Positions 22,131-28,263 of a DNA stretch of 28,263 nt are shown here, in pieces (position 1 is the stretch's first letter; the number at the start of each line of letters is the position of its first letter). Below the pieces are notes generated by a model. The model was not told where the DNA came from. It saw only the letters and a list, made by a program, of their open reading frames with translations, and made no database searches. A program made the position numbers and the translations under genes. This DNA comes from Candidatus Omnitrophota bacterium (GTDB lineage: Bacteria > Omnitrophota > Gorgyraeia > Duberdicusellales > 4484-171), in the NCBI GenBank assembly GCA_023227945.1, contig JALOCC010000023.1:1-28263 (forward strand), read 5' to 3'.

Positions 22131-23795
22131 TCAAGCCATGCCACCAATCATTCTATTTATGGCTTCCCCCGCGGGAACCATCGGGAAAACATTTTCCTCC
22201 TGCTCGATATGAAAATCAATAAACACAACGTTATCTATTGATATGGCTTTTTCTATTGCTTTGCGCACTTCTTCTTTTTTCGTAACGCGTATACCTACGG
22301 CGCCGTAGCTTTCTGCAAGTTTTACAAAATCAGGCCCCGAGATACAGGTATAAGAGTAACGCTTTTTGTAAAATAGTTCCTGCCATTGCCTAACCATGCC
22401 AAGGTAACCATTATTTAGTATGGCAACTTTTACGTTTATCTTATTGCATACGCAGGTAGCAAGTTCCTGTATGTTCATTTGGATTGAACCGTCACCCGCG
22501 ATATCAAAAACTGTTTTTTCCGGACAGCCTATTTTAGCGCCCATGCTTGCCGGAAAACCAAAACCCATAGTGCCTAGCCCTCCACTTGAAATAAAAGTGT
22601 GCGGATGCGTGTATTTATACCACTGGGCTGCCCACATCTGGTTTTGGCCTACTTCTGTTGTTATGATCGCCTCTCCTTTTGTAATTTCGTAAATCTCTTC
22701 CATTATATATTGAGGGCTTATTCTTTTTTTATCTTTGTAGGCCAGGGGATATTTCTTTTTCCAGCCCTCAACTATCTTAAGCCAGCTACTTGTATCACAA
22801 GCAACTTTTATCTCCTCAAGAAGCTGGCCCAAAACGTGTTTGACGTCGCCAACAATAGGGATATCTACTCTTACATTTTTACTTATCGAGGAAGGATCAA
22901 TGTCTATATGTATAATTTTTGCGTTTGGCGCAAAAGCATCAATTCTACCTGTTACCCTATCGTCAAAACGAGCGCCTATGGCTATAATTAAATCCGCTTC
23001 CATTATGGCATGATTAGCATAAGCTGTTCCGTGCATACCAAGCATGCCTAAGGAAAGCTCATGCGTGGCAGGGAAACCGCCCAAACCCATTAAAGTCATT
23101 GTTACCGGCGCCTGGATTTTTTCCGCCAATTCTTTAAGTTCCTGGTACGCTCCTGAGCTTATAACTCCTCCGCCGGCATAAATAACAGGTTTTTTGGCAG
23201 AAGTTATTATTTTCGCACATCTTTTAATTTGCCCGGGATGTCCGAAATAAGTAGGCTTATATCCGCGGATAGCTACTTCATCAGGCCATACAAATTCTGT
23301 ATCTTGCTGTTGTACGTCTACCGGTATATCAATTAACACGGGCCCGGGCCTGCCGGTTCGCGCCACGTGAAATGCTTCTTTTATGGTGCGTGCCAAATCA
23401 CGGGCATCTTTGACCAAATAATTATGCTTGGTTATTGACCTGGTTATGCCTGTAATGTCGGCTTCCTGAAATGCATCATTTCCGATTAAAGAAGTTTTTA
23501 CCTGGCCGGTTATGGCGACCATCGGTATAGAATCCATATAAGCAGTAGCTATGCCGGTAGTTAAATTTGTTGCACCTGGGCCGCTAGTTGCCAGGCAAAC
23601 ACCTACTTTGCCTGTTGCTCTGGCATAACCGTCAGCCATATGTGCTGCTGCCTGTTCGTGCCTGGGAAGTATAAATTTTACAGGGGCATCGTAAAGACAG
23701 TCAAAAATCGGTAAAACCGAACCGCCAGGATAGCCAAAGATAACTTCAACGTTCTCCTTCAGTAAGCTCTCGATTAATATATTTGCGCCTTTCAT
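22131..23795 (-). CDS. ilvB: Acetolactate synthase large subunit
   Basis: Thiamine-diphosphate enzyme that joins two pyruvates, or pyruvate and 2-ketobutyrate, the entry step to valine, leucine and isoleucine. From Met at 23795 it has 554 residues: VEVIFGYPGGSVLPIFD, the catalytic Glu in PRHEQAAAHMADGYARATG, GNDAFQEADITGITR (FAD/substrate channel), GPVLIDIPVDVQ, GMLGMHGTAYAN and the diphosphate motif GDGSIQMNIQELATC ending in NN. The frame is open to 23900, but codons 1-35 read through a GC-rich palindrome, so Met at 23795 (MKGANILIESLL) is preferred. It is the first gene of the ilvBNC-leuA block with a good promoter 150 bases upstream. Confidence 0.96.
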   Translation of the reverse strand: MKGANILIESLLKENVEVIFGYPGGSVLPIFDCLYDAPVKFILPRHEQAAAHMADGYARATGKVGVCLATSGPGATNLTTGIATAYMDSIPMVAITGQVKTSLIGNDAFQEADITGITRSITKHNYLVKDARDLARTIKEAFHVARTGRPGPVLIDIPVDVQQQDTEFVWPDEVAIRGYKPTYFGHPGQIKRCAKIITSAKKPVIYAGGGVISSGAYQELKELAEKIQAPVTMTLMGLGGFPATHELSLGMLGMHGTAYANHAIMEADLIIAIGARFDDRVTGRIDAFAPNAKIIHIDIDPSSISKNVRVDIPIVGDVKHVLGQLLEEIKVACDTSSWLKIVEGWKKKYPLAYKDKKRISPQYIMEEIYEITKGEAIITTEVGQNQMWAAQWYKYTHPHTFISSGGLGTMGFGFPASMGAKIGCPEKTVFDIAGDGSIQMNIQELATCVCNKINVKVAILNNGYLGMVRQWQELFYKKRYSYTCISGPDFVKLAESYGAVGIRVTKKEEVRKAIEKAISIDNVVFIDFHIEQEENVFPMVPAGEAINRMIGGMA

Positions 23796-23867
23796 ATCAC
23801 TATTTAAATTTTTAAATAACTTTTTGCTATTTCTGGATATAACCAGCCTTTCGAAATACTGATTACT

Positions 23868-23929
23868 GGGGCCCGTAAGGGCGACGCCCCTTTCCACCAT
23901 TCATCCCTGCCGCCAGGGGCAGCAGGGAT
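23868..23929 (-). repeat. Two GC-rich hairpins in the ilvB leader
   Basis: GGGGCCCGTAAGGGCGACGCCCC (23868-23890) is mostly self-complementary, and ATCCCTGC/GCAGGGAT (23903-23910 and 23922-23929) forms an 8-bp hairpin. Both lie between the promoter and the start codon. No leader peptide rich in Leu, Val or Ile codons is seen, so classical attenuation is not supported. Confidence 0.6.
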
Positions 23930-23945
23930 TCAGGCAACGGGATAG

Positions 23946-23973
23946 ATTATATCACTTAAGCCCTAAAAAACAA
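23946..23973 (-). promoter_or_regulatory. Extended -10 promoter of the ilvB block
   Basis: On the minus strand TTGTTT (23973-23968), 16-base spacer, then TGATATAAT with a consensus TATAAT at 23951-23946 and the TG extension. It predicts a transcript start near 23939 and a leader of about 145 bases. Confidence 0.65.
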
Positions 23974-24023
23974 TAATTGCTTTTACGGGTAATTTCAGCA
24001 AAAGGCAGGTGTTTTATATAAAT

Positions 24024-25118
24024 TTAGGGGAGTTTACTAAGATATTCTTCTATGGCTTTTACTCCCTGTTCGTCATTATTTTTCTTAAATAATTCTTTTG
24101 CTTTAAGGAAATTCTCCTTTGCGTCGAGAAGCTGGCTAAGGGAATAATAAATCACGCCCAAGCCGCTATAAGCCGGCGCATATTCGGGGTTAATTTTTAT
24201 AGCTTTTTTAAAATAATTGACCGCATCTTGATATTTTCCTATTGAAGCATAAGCATAGCCTAGTCCGTTTAAAGCATCTAAATTGTCCGCTTTTAACTGT
24301 AAAGTTTTTAGATAATATTTTATAGTGTCGTCATATTTGCCTAAAATATTATAAGCATAAGCCATACCATTGTAAGCATCTACGTAATTTGGCGAAAGTT
24401 CTATTGCTTTCTGAAAATACGCAAGGGACGCCTCGCATTGATTTTTAGAGCAATAGGTATATCCCAAACCATAATAGCCTTCTGCAAGGTTAGGGTCGAT
24501 TTTCAATGCTTTTTCGAATTCGGCTATTGCCTCTTCATGTTTTTTCTCTCTAAAATAGTTTATACCTTTTTGAAAACATTCCTGCGCTTCTTTGACTTCA
24601 CCCAAGGAAAGATTTTTTTTTGCTTGTGGTTCGAAATTTATCTTTTCTTTTACGTTGTTAAGCTCTGTTTTAACTTCAGGTTCTTTCTTTACCCCGCCAG
24701 AGGCATCACTGTGTGATACGTCACTTTCAACAAGATTTACTGCTATAGGCATAATTTTTTTCCCGTCTATGCTTTCGATATCCTCAAGATAGTAGGTCAC
24801 GGCCACGCCAAATACATCTATCTTTATATATTTCTCTGTTCTTTCGACAATGCCGCCCTCTATTGATTTCCCGTTTTTTAAAACTACTGTTTCTGCGTAG
24901 ACAGGCACAAAAACAGCTAAAAGCAATAATAATATGGAACACCCCACGGGCAAGCCCGTGACACCTATATATACCCGCCTACGCCAAGGCTTCGGCGGGT
25001 TATCCGCCTTCTCAGGGCTTGCCCATTTAATGACATTCGCCGAAGCATATTTTTTCACATTCACCCACAGCCATAGCGGTGACATCTTGCGAAGGCGGAT
25101 AAAAAACTTCTTCCTCAT
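24024..25118 (-). CDS. Exported TPR-repeat protein; start region built of repeats
   Basis: After a hydrophobic signal (CSILLLLLAVFVPVYA, about residues 60-75) comes a short beta domain (ETVVLKNGKSIEGGIVERTE, YYLEDIESIDGK), a charged linker, then five or six tetratricopeptide repeats (for example EAIAEFEKALKIDPNLAEGY, YVDAYNGMAYAYNILGKYDD, DAVNYFKKAIKINPEYAPAY). It is probably a periplasmic scaffold for a protein complex; partners are unknown. Residues 1-58 are translated from GC-rich palindromes (NPPKPWRRRV is a typical product), so the true start is unclear: Met at 25118, Met12, or GTG at 24947. With the repeat included, RRR supplies the basic end of the signal peptide. Confidence 0.8.
   Translation of the reverse strand: MRKKFFIRLRKMSPLWLWVNVKKYASANVIKWASPEKADNPPKPWRRRVYIGVTGLPVGCSILLLLLAVFVPVYAETVVLKNGKSIEGGIVERTEKYIKIDVFGVAVTYYLEDIESIDGKKIMPIAVNLVESDVSHSDASGGVKKEPEVKTELNNVKEKINFEPQAKKNLSLGEVKEAQECFQKGINYFREKKHEEAIAEFEKALKIDPNLAEGYYGLGYTYCSKNQCEASLAYFQKAIELSPNYVDAYNGMAYAYNILGKYDDTIKYYLKTLQLKADNLDALNGLGYAYASIGKYQDAVNYFKKAIKINPEYAPAYSGLGVIYYSLSQLLDAKENFLKAKELFKKNNDEQGVKAIEEYLSKLP
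24945..25025. repeat. GC-rich palindromes inside the start region of the TPR gene
   Basis: The palindrome CACGGGCAAGCCCGTG (24945-24960) and the palindromic CCCGCCT...AGGCTTCGGCGGG unit (24974-24999) lie in frame in the gene, followed by a third GGGCTTGCCCA near 25016. They resemble the spacer palindromes at 1499, 7484, 14133, 18850 and 22063. Confidence 0.65.
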
Positions 25119-25225
25119 ATGGGTTTATTTTAATGATTAATCATAAAAAAAACAACAAAATTTTTCCAACTGAATCTCTATGGACTAAAGCTTGGGGATT
25201 TAGTTCGGGGTATCTAGCGTATCAA

Positions 25226-26119
25226 TTAAAAAGGCAAATATAAACCCGCTTCTATGCGCTTGTCATCTGCAGCCTTTGCACGTATAAATAGATTACCGGC
25301 TGCTGCAATCTTCTTTGAAAAAGTAATCTGCAGGCCAAGAGGTTTATTTTCTTCATTTATCAGTTCAAAAATTAGCTCCTTATCGCCAGATAAACGCTTA
25401 TTAAGCTTAAAAATCCAAGTCAACGCTTGCCGGCCAAAAATTGCCGTAAATTCAATTTTATCCTTAAAGTATTTGCACCTTCCATATAAAGAAATAGTTT
25501 TTATTGAATCCTTGCGTAATCCTATTGTTAAATCAATTTTTTCTTTATTAAATATTATTGTCTTTGCAGCCAGGGCAAGATCAAATTTAAGCTTATTTTT
25601 GCTTGAATTCTCTATTGTAAAATTAAGCGCGTTTCTGCCGAGCTCCCAGCTGCCGTTAAGCACCAAAGAGCTTATTATTTCTTTTTTAAGAAATCTTCTT
25701 TTGTAGAGCAGCAAAATATTGTTTTCTTTTGTAACCTGCCAGTTATTCCCAAAAATAAATTCATCGAATGCACTGGCCCTCTGAACTTCAAAAACCAGGT
25801 TATTGCAAGTATCTACATTCCATCGCCCGCTAAATTGCACTGATGTGCGGCTGCGTAATTTAGGAGTAGTTCTGTTAAGAATATTAAACCGGATATAATT
25901 TTTTGAAGCTTTCTCTATTTTTGCCGAAAAACTTATGCTTTGCCCAAAAACAGTATTGTAAGATTCATTTAAGTCGAATACGCAATTCCCATTTAAAAGG
26001 CGCCATTTGCCTTCTAATTTTAGACTATGGGGAAGTTTATTTGTTGTTTGGCTGGGAGGATAATAAAAAAGTTCGTTATTTTTTATTTCAAAATAAGCTT
26101 TGATAGGTTTCTTGGGCAT
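25226..26119 (-). CDS. Beta-strand repeat protein of unknown function
   Basis: Not recognised. From Met at 26119 it has 297 residues and no signal peptide. Four units spaced 57-61 residues apart each begin with Gly-x-Trp or similar (LEGKWRL, FSGRWNV, LNGSWEL, LYGRCKY), followed by alternating hydrophobic strands (NLVFEVQRA, ALNFTIENS, KIEFTAIFG). This suggests a repeated beta sandwich or open sheet. The longer frame to 26176 is rejected because its first 19 codons read the CCAATAACCAA repeat. It sits between cimA and the TPR gene. Cellular location cannot be told; a structural role is a guess. Confidence 0.65.
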   Translation of the reverse strand: MPKKPIKAYFEIKNNELFYYPPSQTTNKLPHSLKLEGKWRLLNGNCVFDLNESYNTVFGQSISFSAKIEKASKNYIRFNILNRTTPKLRSRTSVQFSGRWNVDTCNNLVFEVQRASAFDEFIFGNNWQVTKENNILLLYKRRFLKKEIISSLVLNGSWELGRNALNFTIENSSKNKLKFDLALAAKTIIFNKEKIDLTIGLRKDSIKTISLYGRCKYFKDKIEFTAIFGRQALTWIFKLNKRLSGDKELIFELINEENKPLGLQITFSKKIAAAGNLFIRAKAADDKRIEAGLYLPF

Positions 26120-26278
26120 AGTTTTTAAAATGACCAATAACCAAGATACAATAACCAAATAAATCCCAATAATCAATAACCAAACATTTTTTTCTTATCT
26201 TTTTGGATATTAGAATTTGGTTATTGGTTATTTTTTGGTTATTGGAAATTGGAGCTTGGTTATTTAAAATTTCAAGAT
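26120..26278. repeat. Spacer of CCAATAACCAA phrases
   Basis: Plus strand: ACCAATAACCAAG, CAATAACCAAAT and CAATAACCAAAC (26133-26190), then the inverse TTTGGTTATTGGTTAT, TTTTGGTTATTGG and CTTGGTTATTT (26216-26264). Together they can form one long imperfect hairpin between cimA and the beta-repeat gene. Confidence 0.75.
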
Positions 26279-27853
26279 TTACTTATTCTTGGAGTCTTTA
26301 AGGAGTTTGTATTCGACAGAGTCAAGCAGGGCTTGCCAGCTTGCTTCGATAATATTCTCCGAAACGCCTATGGTCGACCAGTCTTCATCCTCATCCTGCG
26401 ACTGTATTAACACGCGCACCTTTCCGGCGGTGCCGCATTTCTCATCAAGAACCCTTACCTTAAAATCAGTAAGATGCATTTTAGAAATAGTCGGGTAAAA
26501 TTTAGCCAGCGCTTTTCTCAAAGCATTATCCAGGGCATTAACCGGGCCATCGCCTTCTGCGGCGCTATGTTCTAATTTATCATTTATTTTAAGCTTAATT
26601 ACCGCTTCCGATATAAGACGGCCATCTTCTCTTTTTTCAACGCTGACCCTAAAGCCTAGGAGGCTAAAAAACTTTTTATACTTTCTAAATTCTTTCTGCA
26701 AAAGAAGCTTAAAAGAGCCTTCTGCTGCTTCAAATTGATAGCCTTGCCTCTCAAGCTCCTGTATAAGCTTATGTATTCTTATTGCCTGCGGGGATTTTTT
26801 ATTCAAATCAAATTCCAATTCCTTAGCTTTTACTACCAATGTAGATTTTCCGGCTAATTCAGAAACTATAAACCTGCTTTTGTTCCCTACTGCGGAAGGC
26901 AAAATATGTTCGTAAGCCAGGGGATTTTTGATTACTGCATCTATATGAATACCCCCTTTATGCGCAAACGCAGATTTACCTACAAAAGGATGGTTATCGT
27001 GATGAGCAACATTGCTTACTTCACTTACATAATAAGACAAATGCGCAAGTGTGGGCATTTTATTTGCAGGTATGATATCATAACCCATCTTAAGCTGAAG
27101 TATCGCCATAATTGAAATCAAATCGGCATTGCCGCAACGTTCTCCATAACCATTTATTGTCCCTTGAATATGGCTGCAGCCATATTTTACGGCAGAAATA
27201 GAGTTGCTTACGGCTAGGTCTAAATCATTATGGCAATGCATTCCAAAATCATTTATGGATAATGCCTCTTTTACCTGTTTTATGATGTCAAGCGCCTGCC
27301 AGGTAAGCGTTCCCCCGTTTGTATCGCAAAAAATAACCAAATCTGCTCCTGCTTCAAGTGCTGCACGAATGGTTTTTAATGCGTAATTGGAATTAGCTTT
27401 AAAACCGTCAAAAAAATGTTCTGCGTCATAAAAAACTTTCTTGCCTTGTTTTTTTAAAAACTTTACACTTTCAAAAATTATTTTCAGGTTATCCTCAAGC
27501 GGTATTTTAAGGATATCTCTTACGTGCAAATCCCAGGTTTTTCCAAAAATTGTTACGTATTCTGTATTGCTTTTTACAAGACTTAACAGATTTTTATCTT
27601 TTGACGCGGGGTGTGATGGATGCGCAGTAGAACCGAAAGGGACAATTTTGGCTTTTTTTAAAGGGTGCTTTCTGAAATATTCAAAAAGCTCCTTATCTTT
27701 CGGATTTGAATAAGGCCATCCGCCTTCAATAAAACTTATACCGAAATCATCAAGCCGTTTAGTGATATTAATTTTATCGTGCAACGAATAAGAAATGCCT
27801 TCGGTCTGTGCTCCGTCGCGTAAGGTTGTGTCGTAGATAAATATTTTCTTCAT
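26279..27853 (-). CDS. cimA: (R)-citramalate synthase
   Basis: Condenses pyruvate and acetyl-CoA to citramalate, opening the threonine-independent route to isoleucine. From Met at 27853 it has 524 residues, as for CimA rather than the shorter homocitrate type. Motifs: YDTTLRDGAQTEGISYS (metal-binding Asp), EGGWPYSNPKD, VFYDAEHFFDGFKAN, FCDTNGGTLTW, MHCHNDLDLAVSNS with the metal His pair, NGYGERCGNADL and AHKGGIHIDAV, with a C-terminal LeuA-like regulatory domain (AEGDGPVNALDNALRKAL). The FYDAEHFFDG stretch separates it from LeuA. Twelve extra codons up to 27889 read a GTTACCTGATACGTG repeat and are not real. Confidence 0.95.
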   Translation of the reverse strand: MKKIFIYDTTLRDGAQTEGISYSLHDKINITKRLDDFGISFIEGGWPYSNPKDKELFEYFRKHPLKKAKIVPFGSTAHPSHPASKDKNLLSLVKSNTEYVTIFGKTWDLHVRDILKIPLEDNLKIIFESVKFLKKQGKKVFYDAEHFFDGFKANSNYALKTIRAALEAGADLVIFCDTNGGTLTWQALDIIKQVKEALSINDFGMHCHNDLDLAVSNSISAVKYGCSHIQGTINGYGERCGNADLISIMAILQLKMGYDIIPANKMPTLAHLSYYVSEVSNVAHHDNHPFVGKSAFAHKGGIHIDAVIKNPLAYEHILPSAVGNKSRFIVSELAGKSTLVVKAKELEFDLNKKSPQAIRIHKLIQELERQGYQFEAAEGSFKLLLQKEFRKYKKFFSLLGFRVSVEKREDGRLISEAVIKLKINDKLEHSAAEGDGPVNALDNALRKALAKFYPTISKMHLTDFKVRVLDEKCGTAGKVRVLIQSQDEDEDWSTIGVSENIIEASWQALLDSVEYKLLKDSKNK

Positions 27854-27927
27854 TTGTTCACGTATCAGGTAACACGTATCAAGTAACACGCCTTGGCTTG
27901 ATGCGTGTTACATGCGACGTGCTACTA
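27854..27927. repeat. Palindromic spacer of GTAACACGTATCA phrases between lysC and cimA
   Basis: CACGTATCAGGTAACACGT (27859-27877) is identical to the inverse of 18787-18805. It continues with ATCAAGTAACACGCC and faces GGCTTGATGCGTGTTACATG, so a hairpin with about a dozen pairs is possible. Confidence 0.75.
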
Positions 27928-28263
27928 TTATCCTTTTATTTTATCAAGCCCGAACTCTTTATGCAAAACCTTTAATGCTTCTTTACCTAAATCTTTTTTA
28001 ACTACGCAGGAAATGCTTATTTCTGATGTAGAAATCATTTCGATATTAATTTTATGCTTTGCCAGGCAAGAAAAGCATTTTGCAGCAACTCCTGACTGCG
28101 ATTTCATGCCCACTCCGACTATCGAAACTTTAGCGATTGCCTCATCAGAGATAATTCCTCCAGCACCAATGTTATCTGCAATTTTCTTGGATACCTTAAG
28201 CACTTTTGCAATGTTATCTTTAGGAACAGTAAAAGAAATATCCGTCATTTTCTTGTGGCTTAC
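27928..28263 (-). CDS. lysC: Aspartate kinase, C-terminal part (open at the right edge)
   Basis: The C-terminal ACT-domain part of aspartokinase, first enzyme of the aspartate pathway (lysine, threonine, methionine). The frame enters at base 28263 without a start: VSHKKMTDISFTVPKDN continues upstream, so the Met at 28248 is internal. Family marks are TDISFTVPK, AKVSIVGVGMKSQSGVAAKC and EISISCVVKKDLGKEALKVL, ending in HKEFGLDKIKG. Catalytic N-terminal domains lie beyond the window. The ACT pair implies feedback control by lysine and/or threonine. cimA follows after 74 bases. Confidence 0.93.
   Translation of the reverse strand, partial: VSHKKMTDISFTVPKDNIAKVLKVSKKIADNIGAGGIISDEAIAKVSIVGVGMKSQSGVAAKCFSCLAKHKINIEMISTSEISISCVVKKDLGKEALKVLHKEFGLDKIKG

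Noticed and set aside
21698..22991. Several plus-strand frames opposite ilvN and ilvB
   Set aside because: Antisense shadows of conserved genes with no supporting signals.
23796..23945. Branched-chain attenuator or T-box ahead of ilvB
   Set aside because: No Leu/Val/Ile-rich leader peptide, no T-box sequence, and the GC-rich hairpins match the repeat types found in other spacers.
1480..28000. Repeat spacers as a CRISPR array
   Set aside because: Phrases are short, irregular, palindromic and without unique spacers of constant length; no cas genes are present.

Overview
The window reads as a chromosomal segment of an AT-rich, Gram-negative-type bacterium. My best guess is the candidate phylum Omnitrophota (OP3) or a near relative. 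This rests on the gene mix: OmpA/LysM and peptidoglycan-binding envelope proteins, a type IV prepilin peptidase, PilZ, ORF6N, a beta-propeller protein and dense palindromic intergenic repeats. It is an inference, because no rRNA or phylogenetic marker set is present.

Layout. Every recognisable housekeeping gene is on the minus strand, so transcription runs from high to low coordinates. From the right edge: the C-terminal end of aspartate kinase (lysC), citramalate synthase (cimA), a beta-rich repeat protein, a TPR protein, then ilvB, ilvN, ilvC and leuA. After a small membrane protein come aroE, a prepilin peptidase and aroC. Next is a run of small exported or lipid-anchored envelope proteins (15134 down to 9489), including two lipoproteins with peptidoglycan-binding domains, an OmpA-LysM protein and a PilZ protein. 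Then follow tRNA-Phe(GAA), an ECF-type sigma factor with its anti-sigma factor, a SpoVG homologue, an ORF6N DNA-binding protein, a beta-propeller protein, a mannose-1-phosphate guanylyltransferase, a radical SAM protein and a partial YggS-family protein.

The exception is about 1.74-3.85 kb: four small unrecognised genes, all on the plus strand. The first is followed by a sequence that looks like an integron attC site, and parts of the same 19-base motif recur at two further gene boundaries. No integrase is visible, so this looks like a cassette cluster without integrase (CALIN).

Function. lysC, cimA, ilvBNC and leuA make a branched-chain amino acid block with a threonine-independent route to isoleucine. 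aroE and aroC supply chorismate. The envelope block probably serves peptidoglycan attachment and surface assembly.

Most unusual signals: (1) a two-hairpin RNA leader present twice, before spoVG and before a lipoprotein gene, whose second stem differs completely in sequence but stays paired; (2) the plus-strand cassette cluster; (3) spacers built from short palindromic phrases and GC-rich REP-like palindromes, which run into coding regions and create false or recruited N-termini (cimA, ilvB, the radical SAM gene, the TPR gene, the beta-repeat gene).
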